Source: Colwellia psychrerythraea
Lineage (GTDB): Bacteria; Pseudomonadota; Gammaproteobacteria; Enterobacterales; Alteromonadaceae
NCBI RefSeq assembly: GCF_000764185.1
Contig: NZ_JQEC01000015.1
Location: 154,122 to 218,121, forward strand
Length of the DNA stretch: 64,000 bases
Direction of reading: 5' to 3'
Each line of letters begins with the position of its first letter. Position 1 is the first letter of the stretch. Made by a program: the position numbers and the translations under genes. Shown here piece after piece: positions 16,981 through 25,480 of this stretch. The notes under the pieces were generated by a model. It saw only the letters and a program-made list of their open reading frames with translations, did not search any database and was not told the DNA's origin.

Positions 16981-17886
16981 ATGAAACTACAAGGCATATA
17001 TACCCCAGTACTGACTTCTTTTGGCCCAGATGGAAATGTTGATTATGAGGCCTGGAAAATAGTTTTAGATAAGCAGATTGATGCCGGCGTACATGGCTTA
17101 ATTATTGGTGGGTCAACTGGCGAATTTTATGCCATGTCAAAGCAAGAGCGTTTACATCAATTTGACTTTGCTAATGACTATATTGCGCAAAGAGTTCCTT
17201 GGATTGCCGGTATTAATGATGTTCGAGCTACAGAAGTGTACAGCTATGCTAAGGCGGCAAAATTAGCCGGAGCGAGTGGCATGTTAGTCGCAGCGCCGCC
17301 TTATTCATTACCCAATGAAAAAGAGCTAGCCGAGCATATTATTCGCATTGATGAAGCGGCAGACTTAGCCATTATCTTATATAACTATCCTGGTCGCACC
17401 GGTGTTGAAATGGGCAGTGAATTTCTTGATCTTATTGCCGACAGAGAAAATGTTGTCGCGATTAAAGAGTCTAGTGGCGATATCAACCGTATTCACCAAC
17501 TTACCCTAGACTACCCACAATTACAGCTTAGCGCTGGTGCAGAAGATCAAGTATTAGAGTTTTTTGTTTGGGGCGCGCAAAGCTGGGTATGTGCTTGTGC
17601 CAATATATTTCCACAAGCCTGTGTTGAATTCTATAAGACATGTGTTATTGATAAAGACTTTGTTAAAGGCAGAGAATTCATGACAGCTTTAATGCCTGTA
17701 ATGGCGTTTTTAGAACAAAGTGGCAAGTTTGTACAATGTGTGAAGTATGGCGCGCAGCTACAAGGACTTAGGACAGGCGAAGTACGTTTACCGATGCAAG
17801 AATTAAGCGATGAGATGAAGTCGCAGGTAAGTGCTGTAATCTTAAAAGCGGCCAATAGCTTAGAAATCTTAATTAATAACAAGTAG
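16981..17886 (+). CDS. dihydrodipicolinate synthase/N-acetylneuraminate lyase family protein
   Basis: A class I, Schiff-base aldolase or dehydratase. From the ATG at 16981 the protein has 301 residues and a complete TIM-barrel family pattern: GGSTGEFY (44-50), the Tyr in ILYNYPGRTG (Tyr134), and the Schiff-base Lys162 in VVAIKESSGD. The longer frame opening at 16948 adds a poor leader without an SD, so the MKLQGIYTP start is preferred. The next gene is an aldehyde dehydrogenase 10 bases downstream, so it is unlikely to be the lysine-biosynthetic DapA. Such pairs degrade hydroxyproline or sugar acids through a ketoglutarate semialdehyde. That pathway is inferred from neighbourhood. Confidence 0.85.
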   Translation: MKLQGIYTPVLTSFGPDGNVDYEAWKIVLDKQIDAGVHGLIIGGSTGEFYAMSKQERLHQFDFANDYIAQRVPWIAGINDVRATEVYSYAKAAKLAGASGMLVAAPPYSLPNEKELAEHIIRIDEAADLAIILYNYPGRTGVEMGSEFLDLIADRENVVAIKESSGDINRIHQLTLDYPQLQLSAGAEDQVLEFFVWGAQSWVCACANIFPQACVEFYKTCVIDKDFVKGREFMTALMPVMAFLEQSGKFVQCVKYGAQLQGLRTGEVRLPMQELSDEMKSQVSAVILKAANSLEILINNK

Positions 17887-17895
17887 GAGTATGTG

Positions 17896-19395
17896 ATGTC
17901 TGAGTTATTAACAAAACATGCCTATGTTGCACTTGCCAAGGATATTGAGCTACCGAATAAAGCCTTCATCAATGGCGAGTTTGTTAGTGCCATAAATGGC
18001 AATACTATGGCAACAGAAAACCCGGCGACAGGGGAAGTATTAACGGAAATATCATCATGTGATTCACATGATGTTAACTTAGCTGTTGCTAATGCCAAAG
18101 CGGTATTCGAAAGTGGTATTTGGTCAAAGTTAGCGCCAAACGAAAGAAAATCAGCGGTATTAAAATTAGCTGACTTAATAGAAGAAAACACTACCGAGTT
18201 GGCGGTACTTGAAACTCTAGAGGCAGGTAAACCTATTCATGAATGTGTATTAACTGACCTACCCGAAACAATAAGCTGTTTACGTTGGTATGCTGAAGCT
18301 GCAGATAAAGTCTATGATCAAATATCGCCGACAGCCCCAGATACTTTGGCAACCATCAGACGAGAAGCTGCTGGCGTTGTTGCCTGTGTACTGCCCTGGA
18401 ACTTTCCTTTGATGATGTTAGCTTGGAAATTAGGCCCTGCATTGATGATGGGCAATTCAGTGATTGTTAAACCGGCAGAGTCAACCAGTATGACCACCCT
18501 TAAAATTGCGGAGTTAGCCATTAAAGCAGGTATTCCAGCAGGAGTATTTAATGTTTTACCTGGTTTAGGTCCCAAAGTTGGTGAGCCGCTGGGTTTGCAT
18601 AACGATGTTGATGTTGTTTCCTTTACTGGTTCAACGGCAACAGGCCGACACTTTCTCAATTATTCAGCCTTGAGTAATTTAAAACGTGTGGTGCTTGAGT
18701 GCGGCGGTAAGAGCCCAAGTGTAGTGCTTAGTGATGCTGATAATTTAGATAGCATTGCCGATCATATTGTTGGCGCAGCCTTGTGGAATATGGGACAAAA
18801 CTGTACAGCTAACTCACGCATCATTATTCATAAAAATTTAAAAGTTGAGTTAACAAGAAAAATTATCGCCAAACTTAATGATTGGCAAACAGGTGATCCA
18901 CTTGACCCACAATTTATGCTGGGCTCAATCATTAACCACCAGCAATACAAAAAAATACTCAATTATATTGAAATTGGCAAAAAAGAAGGTGCTACGCTAA
19001 TTTATGGCGGTAATGTTATCTCGCTTAATAACGGCTACTTTATCGAACCTACTCTTTTTGATGACGTAAGCCCAACTATGACCATTGCCACTGAAGAAAT
19101 ATTTGGCCCCGTCTTTGCTCTTATTGAAGCGAATTCAGACGATGAAGCTATCGCTATCGCCAACGATAGTTGTTATGGCTTACAAGCTTCGTTATATACC
19201 CGCGACTTGAAGAAAGCACATTTGTATTCGCAAGCACTAAAGGCAGGTACTATTTCAGTTAATTGTTTCAGTGAAGGAGATATCAGCACTCCCTTTGGTG
19301 GTTTCAAGTTGTCGGGCTTTGGTGGTAGAGATAACTCATTAATGGCCTTTGACCAGTATAGCGAAGTAAAAACCACTTGGTTTGATCTTTCTTAA
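17896..19395 (+). CDS. NAD(P)-dependent aldehyde dehydrogenase (PuuC-like)
   Basis: It oxidises an aldehyde to its acid. The protein (499 residues from the ATG at 17896) has the whole family set: PWNF with Asn169, VKPAESTSM, the cofactor loop FTGSTATGR, general base Glu268 in VVLECGGKS, and nucleophile Cys303 in GQNCTANSR, then EEIFGPV. The overall style is that of gamma-glutamyl-aminobutyraldehyde dehydrogenase relatives. AGGAG lies 6 bases before the ATG; an in-frame GTG three bases earlier is less likely. It forms an operon with the DapA-like gene and probably oxidises that gene's semialdehyde product. A 12-bp stem follows the stop. Confidence 0.9.
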   Translation: MSELLTKHAYVALAKDIELPNKAFINGEFVSAINGNTMATENPATGEVLTEISSCDSHDVNLAVANAKAVFESGIWSKLAPNERKSAVLKLADLIEENTTELAVLETLEAGKPIHECVLTDLPETISCLRWYAEAADKVYDQISPTAPDTLATIRREAAGVVACVLPWNFPLMMLAWKLGPALMMGNSVIVKPAESTSMTTLKIAELAIKAGIPAGVFNVLPGLGPKVGEPLGLHNDVDVVSFTGSTATGRHFLNYSALSNLKRVVLECGGKSPSVVLSDADNLDSIADHIVGAALWNMGQNCTANSRIIIHKNLKVELTRKIIAKLNDWQTGDPLDPQFMLGSIINHQQYKKILNYIEIGKKEGATLIYGGNVISLNNGYFIEPTLFDDVSPTMTIATEEIFGPVFALIEANSDDEAIAIANDSCYGLQASLYTRDLKKAHLYSQALKAGTISVNCFSEGDISTPFGGFKLSGFGGRDNSLMAFDQYSEVKTTWFDLS

Positions 19396-19415
19396 TCGTT
19401 GACGTTTTTAAACAT

Positions 19416-19452
19416 GCTAAGAAGTGGTAAATTTTTGTCTCCACTTTTTAGC
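19416..19452 (+). terminator. hairpin after the aldehyde dehydrogenase gene
   Basis: gctaagaagtgg (19416-19427) pairs with ccactttttagc (19441-19452) with one mismatch or wobble. It lies about 20 bases after the stop. The T-rich part is inside the stem rather than after it, so its strength is uncertain. From here to 19748 no gene is evident. Confidence 0.5.
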
Positions 19453-19748
19453 AAAACATCTTGAATAATAAACCCCAACCAATAGCTAAAGTTACTCTAA
19501 TAACTTGCTCGCCCACATATTTGTAACCAAGCGTAGAAAACTCACCTCCAATCACCTTTATCGGTTATCCAATGGCATTGACCGCTAAGTATTAAATAAA
19601 TATTGGATATAACCAATTGAAATAAAATAATAAATTTAAAGATATTACTCGCCGACCTATAAACCAAGGTTATACCGTTGCCATCATTATCTATTGGTTA
19701 GTGGTTATTTATTAGGCCATTATCATAGAAAAACAATAAGGAAAGTGT

Positions 19749-20846
19749 ATGAAAAAAGTATGCCTTGCAACATTATTAGCCCTAGCTACGCTACCGGCCC
19801 AATCAGCCATAATCAAAGACGGTAGTTTTTATGATTATGTGGCTGGATTAAAAAACCAAGCATTCACCAAAAACTCAGGGGATTATGTAGCACCAACAGT
19901 TACACAAAGATCTGATTTTAGCTACTTAGCCAAAAGCCTTTATGATCACAACTGGTCAGTTGCGGAAACACAAGCTAACAACTTAGGTTATGACTTAATA
20001 CAATTTAACAATACCACCACCAATGATGTCTATTGGGGAGTTGCCGAACAGCTAATTAACGGTAAACAATCTAAGGGCTGGGGTTCTTACTTTGTTAATG
20101 CTGCATCAACGAGCAACGTAACCATTGAAGTAACTCACCCATCTAATGATACCAATACCCATCGATTAGGGGCGAGAGTATTTGAACGTTCAGATGCAAA
20201 TGCATTTGCTATGGCCGGAGCTCACCGCTCAGCTAACGGTTATCAAACAGCTAACCCAACCAGTTTAGAATTTTCTATATTCCAAGAAGTACATCAAATA
20301 TTTAATGGCGGTTATGGTGACAGTACCGCATGGCAATTACATGGCTTTGGATCTAGCACAGGTAGAAAATTCCCCGATGGCACAGATGCGGTATTATCCG
20401 ATGGCGCAGGTAATGTCACCAATGAATTGGCCACATTAGATAGGTTTTTAGAGGACATTGATGACAGTAAGTTTGGTAGCTCTTACGTTTACAATTTATT
20501 AGATAAAGATGATCCACTTAATATTCAAGTCAATGGCATTGATCAAGACGGCCATGACCCATTCTATCGTTTAAAAGCTTTTAATAATCCACAAGGACAG
20601 TTTTCAAGAGATGCGGGCGTCAACTTTGTTCATATCGAAGCTTCCTACAATATCCGCGGCAGTCGAACAAAAAGAGATACTTATTTTGCCAATGCCATTG
20701 TTGGAGCAATAAAAGAAACCTCTACGGGTACAGCTGGTTATATGGATACCCAAGTAAACGAAATACCTGAGCCTAGCAGTGCTTTGTTATTTCTGGCCAG
20801 TTTATTCATCTTACCCTTACGTAAAAAAATAACTAAGCAGGGCTAA
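19749..20846 (+). CDS. PEP-CTERM-anchored exported protein
   Basis: An exported protein of 365 residues with an N-terminal signal peptide (MKKVCLATLLALATLPAQSA) and a C-terminal PEP-CTERM tripartite signal: IPEP, a hydrophobic run ending at about residue 357, then RKKITK. Proteins of this kind are processed by exosortase and are linked to exopolysaccharide. The central region is rich in Asn/Asp and aromatic residues; I recognise no enzyme motif in it. A good SD (AAGGAAAG) precedes the ATG. It stands alone, with no exosortase gene in the window. A tandem 20-bp duplication covers its stop codon. Confidence 0.8.
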   Translation: MKKVCLATLLALATLPAQSAIIKDGSFYDYVAGLKNQAFTKNSGDYVAPTVTQRSDFSYLAKSLYDHNWSVAETQANNLGYDLIQFNNTTTNDVYWGVAEQLINGKQSKGWGSYFVNAASTSNVTIEVTHPSNDTNTHRLGARVFERSDANAFAMAGAHRSANGYQTANPTSLEFSIFQEVHQIFNGGYGDSTAWQLHGFGSSTGRKFPDGTDAVLSDGAGNVTNELATLDRFLEDIDDSKFGSSYVYNLLDKDDPLNIQVNGIDQDGHDPFYRLKAFNNPQGQFSRDAGVNFVHIEASYNIRGSRTKRDTYFANAIVGAIKETSTGTAGYMDTQVNEIPEPSSALLFLASLFILPLRKKITKQG

Positions 20847-20880
20847 GTTAAACAGTGCTGGGCTAAGTTAAACAGTGCTG
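20841..20880 (+). repeat. tandem 20-bp duplication over the stop of the PEP-CTERM gene
   Basis: ggctaagttaaacagtgctg occurs twice in exact tandem, the first copy containing the stop codon. It is followed by gagctaaatttagctc (20880-20895), a perfect palindrome that may act as part of the terminator. Confidence 0.7.
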
Positions 20881-20973
20881 AGCTAAATTTAGCTCATCAC
20901 TTGAAGTCACTTCATCGGTAGAAGCTGCACTCCCTCAGCTTTTATCGATGATTTTATTTAAGATAAGTTGAGG

Positions 20974-21141
20974 TTAGTTATAACCTTTAACAAAACTATC
21001 TTCTTCACTTTCTAACAACAAAAAAGATAGTGGATAGTTTACTACAATTACCTTGTCTTCTTGCTCATCAATAATTGCTGGCGTATCTAACTTATTTAAG
21101 TTTTCTATTACTTGTTTGGTTTTATCAGATGGCTGGTACAT
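20974..21141 (-). CDS. small hypothetical protein, 55 residues
   Basis: A clean short frame, ATG at 21139-21141 and TAA at 20974-20976, with AGGAAA about 8 bases upstream. The product begins MYQPSDKTKQVIENLNKLDT, then PAIIDEQEDKVIVVNYPLSF and ends SFVKGYN. It is acidic and soluble. No known family comes to mind. Codon use fits the neighbours and the SD is good. It lies alone in a repeat-rich gap. Confidence 0.5.
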   Translation of the reverse strand: MYQPSDKTKQVIENLNKLDTPAIIDEQEDKVIVVNYPLSFLLLESEEDSFVKGYN

Positions 21142-21491
21142 GGGCTAATTTCCTGCGGCGCTGTAAAAGTGCCTTTATCGGTTAGTTATTTTTATTAGGG
21201 TTAACACTTAAATAACTTAACCAAAAACAAAATGAAATTAGTAATGTCTTAGAATGGTGGTTTATTGCTTTGAATAGACTTTATAGGGCAATAAAAATAA
21301 GGAGGCTTGTATAATAAGAAAGGTCTGCAGTAAAGTAAGCAAAGGTTTATTGCTGAACTTTAGACATAAATTTATCAGCTTTAAATTTCTAGTGACTACT
21401 TTGTCAGCATAAGCTAGGAAATATAGACAATCGCCGAAGCATGCGTCTCTCGAAATTAGTCATATTAAACGATGATCTAATAGAGATATAT

Positions 21492-21602
21492 AGTGACTAA
21501 TCTTAAAAGTGTATTGCTCAATTAAAAGGAAAACGCACGGAGTTGACGTTAGTCAATGAGTACTTTAGACGCCTTAATTGGGCGATACACGAATAAGATA
21601 AA
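21492..21602. repeat. MITE-like palindromic element, copy A
   Basis: gtgtattgctcaattaaaagg (21510-21530 region) is an imperfect reverse complement of ccttaattgggcgatacac (21572-21590 region). The core includes gagttgac...gtcaatgagtacttt and the left end is agtgact. The same core and left end recur in copy B at 25317-25462. No frame is present, consistent with a small non-autonomous element. Confidence 0.6.
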
Positions 21603-21866
21603 ATACCAAACGGATTAATTTATTGGTCAACTTAGAGCTACATTAGCAAGCTTAAAACAAGCAAAATGAGTTAAACATAGTTATTCTATATTTCATTCAT
21701 TTTGTGATGTTATCAGTTTGCTAATGAGTTCCCGAAGGGCGAGTTAAAAGGCTTACAAGCGGCGTTATTAATTTTGACAAGGGAATAACCATTCTCTTCA
21801 ATCAATGCCTTTCCTCTAAGCCTTTTAAATCTCGCTAAGTGAGCAATAAATTGGTCCGATTGGTAT
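21603..21866. repeat. second palindromic element with ATACCAA ends
   Basis: The ends ataccaaacggattaattt (from 21603) and aaattggtccgattggtat (to 21866) are imperfect reverse complements. An inner pair, gcgagttaaaaggctta and taagccttttaaatctcgc, adds a second nested inverted repeat. There is no coding frame. It abuts copy A and reaches within 6 bases of the miaE stop, so it may supply the 3' end of that transcript. Confidence 0.6.
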
Positions 21867-21871
21867 AACTA

Positions 21872-22444
21872 TTAGTGAAGGACAGCGCGAATAGGTAGTC
21901 CCGCACAAATTTCAGCTTCAGCAATTAAAATTTCTTCTAAGCGTTGATCAACTTCTTCTTTGTCACAATACTCGTACGCCAGCTCAACAAATAAGTTTTT
22001 ATGTTTTTCTTCCGACTTAGCAATAGCTTCATAAAGATCTTTGTCTTTACCTTCAGGTAGCGCTTGTGAAACTAACCAGAACTTCTCATAACCGCGCGCT
22101 TCAATAACCGCAGCAACCAGTAATCTGTCCATCATAAATTTACTGGTACCATTACGAAACAAGGCACGAATTTGAGTAATGTACGGGTCTTTTTTGTCTT
22201 GACCTAAAGTAACATCGCGGGCAACAAGTAACTTTAATACTTGTTTAAAATGAATAAGCTCTTCAATGGCTAAATCTGTCATTGCACGAACCAATTTAGC
22301 TTTGTCTGGATAATGAGATAACATTGCCATTGCCATACCTGAAGCTTTCTTCTCAGCTGCAGCGTGGTCTTGCAAAAATAGGTTAAAGTCAGCCATAACT
22401 GCATCAACCCAATCTTGGCCAGTGTGGTGTTTTAATTCAAACAT
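21872..22444 (-). CDS. miaE: tRNA-(ms2io6A37)-hydroxylase MiaE
   Basis: A diiron monooxygenase that hydroxylates the isopentenyl group of modified A37 in tRNA. The 190-residue all-helical protein has the ferritin-like ligand sets: DHAAAEKKASG, EELIHFKQV, IEARGYEKFW and SEEKHKN, spaced as in Pseudomonas/Vibrio-type MiaE. The length fits the family. It is a single gene; its neighbour upstream is a sulfotransferase on the same strand 107 bases away. The start ATG is the only sensible one, with TTAGAGAGTAG upstream. Confidence 0.92.
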   Translation of the reverse strand: MFELKHHTGQDWVDAVMADFNLFLQDHAAAEKKASGMAMAMLSHYPDKAKLVRAMTDLAIEELIHFKQVLKLLVARDVTLGQDKKDPYITQIRALFRNGTSKFMMDRLLVAAVIEARGYEKFWLVSQALPEGKDKDLYEAIAKSEEKHKNLFVELAYEYCDKEEVDQRLEEILIAEAEICAGLPIRAVLH

Positions 22445-22550
22445 ATTTACTACTCTCTAAGAAAATATTTACTTAATACAATGGGCGTAATTTTACCTGC
22501 GAACTTTTCACTCTACAATAGCTAAGCCCTGCTCTATTTCCTAAACACGG

Positions 22551-23186
22551 CTAATAAAGCAGCTTATCAATTTTACCTTTATTAGTAGATTCTACTTTTA
22601 ACTTGTTATTAAGACCTTGCCAGGCTTTTACTTTACCGCCTAGGTTAATTTGCTTGAAACCGCCATCCCTAGCGTTACTACTATCAATATCAAGGAAAGC
22701 TAACATCTTGAGGTAACTACTTTCATCACTAACATCTATGCTAAGCAAGTCTTGTTTCCTATTTTCAAAGTAAGCTTCAATACCCTGCTGGTGACGGTTA
22801 TAACAATTAAGTAAAAACTCGTCACTATTAAGGTTATCCTCGGTTAGTGGCGAGAATATCTCATTATAACAACGCTTTAAATGCGGATTAAAGCCACCAT
22901 CACTACGCTGTAAATTAATTATCATACGTTGCAATAATTGCTTTATTGATGGCAACCACCTTTCCGGTGATCGGGTGAGATAAATAAACTTACTGTTAGG
23001 GAAGTGTTTATCCAATTGTTGATAATCACAGAAAATTGGCGTGTCAGCTAAAACTTGTGCTTGAATAAAAGCATTTTGGGTATAGGCATTATGCGCTGTT
23101 TTAAAACCTTGCTCTAACATTGCCAAACAAACACTGGTAGTTGCAGTTCTGGGTAAACCTATAATAAATATTTTTTCTTGTGACAC
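22551..23186 (-). CDS. sulfotransferase-family protein
   Basis: A small P-loop protein of 211 residues that probably transfers sulfate from PAPS. The 5'-phosphosulfate loop is IIGLPRTATTS (about 8-18) and the 3'-phosphate site is KFIYLTRSPERWLPSI (about 86-101), as in the sulfotransferase fold. Membrane segments are absent. The acceptor is unknown; similar small enzymes occur singly in marine bacteria. It is divergent from the acetyl-CoA hydrolase gene across 221 bases. The family call is sound; activity depends on the missing acceptor information. Confidence 0.82.
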   Translation of the reverse strand: MSQEKIFIIGLPRTATTSVCLAMLEQGFKTAHNAYTQNAFIQAQVLADTPIFCDYQQLDKHFPNSKFIYLTRSPERWLPSIKQLLQRMIINLQRSDGGFNPHLKRCYNEIFSPLTEDNLNSDEFLLNCYNRHQQGIEAYFENRKQDLLSIDVSDESSYLKMLAFLDIDSSNARDGGFKQINLGGKVKAWQGLNNKLKVESTNKGKIDKLLY

Positions 23187-23407
23187 TAAACTAAACCCTT
23201 TAAGTTGAAATAACGCTAATACAAAAACAAAGTAAAATTGTAGCGAAAATATGCTGAAATGATGCTGAAAACAAGCAATTATAACTTATTTATGAATTTA
23301 ACAAACACACAATTGACAGTGTTCAATAAATACCTTATTTATGAGAGCATACTGAGTGCAATAAATACCAAGTCAATTTAGATAATGACTGTAGCCAAGG
23401 ATATTTC

Positions 23408-25276
23408 ATGACAGCACAAGATGAGCATTCGAACCTTAAGAATAAAAGTGTTAATTGGGCAGATTATTTAAAGTCTGGTAATCGTATCTTTATCGGCTCT
23501 AATGCCGCGGTACCTAATGCATTAATTGATGATTTAATTACCAATAGCCGAGGTCTTCATGATATTGAGACCGTACATATTTTAACTATCTCTGAAAATG
23601 CTTGGGCCAAGCGTGAGCACAAAGATTTATTTAAAGTAAATAGTTTATTTATTGGCGGTAAAAATATTCGCGAAGCCATTGCCGAGGGCCGTGGTGATTA
23701 TACCCCTTGTTTTATTTCCGATGTGCCACGCTTATTTCATGAAAATATTTTACCCCTCGACGTGGCACTTATTATGGTCAGTCCGCCTGATGAATATGGT
23801 TACTGTTCGTTAGGCGTTAGTGTTGATATCGTTTCTGCCGCGGTAAAAGCCGCCAAATATGTTATTGCGCAAGTAAACCCGAAAATGCCCCGCACCAATG
23901 GCCATAGCTTTGTCCATGTAAATCAAATTCATGCTTGGATAAACGTTGAACAAGACCTACCGCAAGTTATCGCGCCTGAAGTAGATCGCCGTACTGAACA
24001 AATAGGTCAGTACGTTGCCATGTTAATCGAAAATGGCGCTACCCTACAAATTGGTATAGGAAAAATTCCTGAAGCTGTATTACGTTATTTAAGCAATCAC
24101 AAAGACTTAGGCATTCACAGTGAAATGATATCCGATGGTGTGGTTGACTTGATGTTAAAAGGAGTGATTAATAACCGCCGTAAAACCTATCACAAGGGTA
24201 AAGCGGTAGCGACTTTTTGTATTGGTAGTCAAAAGGTTTATGACTTTGTTGACGGTAATCCTCACATTGAATTTTACCCGTCAGAGCATATTAACTCGCC
24301 GGTAAAAATCGCTAAAAATGACAATATGGTTTCTATTAATAGCGCCATTGAAGTCGATTTAACCGGTCAAGTAGTCTCAGACTCTATCGGTTATCAATTC
24401 TACAGCGGTATTGGTGGACAAGTTGATTTTATCCGCGGCGCTTCATTAAGCAAGGGTGGAAAGCCAATTATCGCCCTGCCCTCAACCACTCGCGATGGTA
24501 AAGTATCACGCATAGTTGCCCATATTACTGAAGGCGGCGGCGTAGTCACTTCACGTGGTCATGTTTCATATGTGGTGACCGAGTTCGGTATTGCCTCATT
24601 GCAAGGTAAAAGTATTCGAGAACGAGCATTGGAACTAATAAAAATTGCTCACCCTAAATTTAGAGATAAATTACTTAGCGATGTTCGAAAACATTATTGG
24701 GTGCCTGAGTACCAAGAAAGCTCGCCTAGCTCAGTGCCTGAATTAGGCACCATAGAAATGAAGCGCTTTAACTTTTCCGATATAAATTATATTTTAAGAC
24801 CGTTAGCGCCAGCTGATGAGCGCAAGTTGCAAGAGTTTTTCTATTCGCATAATAAAGAAACCTTGATGATGCGCTATAACCATCACATTACCCAAATGAC
24901 TAGAGAGAAATCGTGTAACTTAGTGAGTGTTAACCAACACGTAGATCTTGCTTTATGTTTTACTAAAAAAAACTCTTTAGGCGAAGCGATACAAGCGGTT
25001 GCCCGTTATTACTTTATTGAAAGTATGAACAGTGGTGAAGTTGCTTTTGTCATTAAAGAAAGTCTGCGTGGTCGCGGCATGGCAAGCACCTTATTAGGTG
25101 AAATGATCACCATCGCTAAGATTCGAAAACTTGATAGCTTGGTGGCCTGTGTACGTAGTGATAACGGCTCAATGTTAAAAGTATTTGAACGTTCCGGTTT
25201 TGTGCGCCAGCCCAGTGCTGATTTTGATGAAGTAAGTTTAAAGCTAACATTGAATGAAGAGACTGTAGAGAGTTAA
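23408..25276 (+). CDS. acetyl-CoA hydrolase/transferase fused to a GNAT acetyltransferase domain
   Basis: A two-domain protein of 622 residues. Residues 10-435 form a CoA-transferase family I unit: VSPPDEYGYCSLGVSVD, IGIGKIPEAVL, catalytic Glu239 in GIHSEMISDGVVD, YSGIGGQVDFIRGA, and the late RGHVSYVVTEFGIA. Residues about 455-615 form a GNAT domain with the acetyl-CoA loop KESLRGRGMASTLLGEM and VRSDNGSMLKVFERSGFV. The first domain moves or hydrolyses acyl-CoA; the second would transfer an acetyl group to an amine. AAGGATATTTC is the SD. A histone-deacetylase-like gene follows 204 bases downstream in the same direction. The fusion is real in sequence; the coupling of activities is inferred. 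Confidence 0.9.
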   Translation: MTAQDEHSNLKNKSVNWADYLKSGNRIFIGSNAAVPNALIDDLITNSRGLHDIETVHILTISENAWAKREHKDLFKVNSLFIGGKNIREAIAEGRGDYTPCFISDVPRLFHENILPLDVALIMVSPPDEYGYCSLGVSVDIVSAAVKAAKYVIAQVNPKMPRTNGHSFVHVNQIHAWINVEQDLPQVIAPEVDRRTEQIGQYVAMLIENGATLQIGIGKIPEAVLRYLSNHKDLGIHSEMISDGVVDLMLKGVINNRRKTYHKGKAVATFCIGSQKVYDFVDGNPHIEFYPSEHINSPVKIAKNDNMVSINSAIEVDLTGQVVSDSIGYQFYSGIGGQVDFIRGASLSKGGKPIIALPSTTRDGKVSRIVAHITEGGGVVTSRGHVSYVVTEFGIASLQGKSIRERALELIKIAHPKFRDKLLSDVRKHYWVPEYQESSPSSVPELGTIEMKRFNFSDINYILRPLAPADERKLQEFFYSHNKETLMMRYNHHITQMTREKSCNLVSVNQHVDLALCFTKKNSLGEAIQAVARYYFIESMNSGEVAFVIKESLRGRGMASTLLGEMITIAKIRKLDSLVACVRSDNGSMLKVFERSGFVRQPSADFDEVSLKLTLNEETVES

Positions 25277-25316
25277 TCACTATTTGATAGTTAAATTTTA
25301 AACGACTTAAATATCC

Positions 25317-25462
25317 AGTGACTGTTCAACTTTAAGCACTATGGTGCAAGTAAAAGGAAACAGCACTGAGTTGATAATTGACAAAAAATTATCAACTAGT
25401 ACTTTTGACGCACTTACCAAAGGTAAAAATTGCTTTATAGTGCGACAAGATGAATAGTCACT
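25317..25462. repeat. MITE-like palindromic element, copy B
   Basis: The ends agtgact..ttca..ctt...gcactat (from 25317) and its imperfect reverse complement ending agtcact (to 25462) form terminal inverted repeats of about 26 bases. A perfect inner stem gttgataatt/aattatcaac lies at the centre. The core aaaaggaaacagcactgag and agtacttttgacgc matches copy A. It fills the gap between the fused acetyl-CoA gene and the deacetylase gene. Confidence 0.65.
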
Positions 25463-25480
25463 AACAATGATGAGAAAGTT

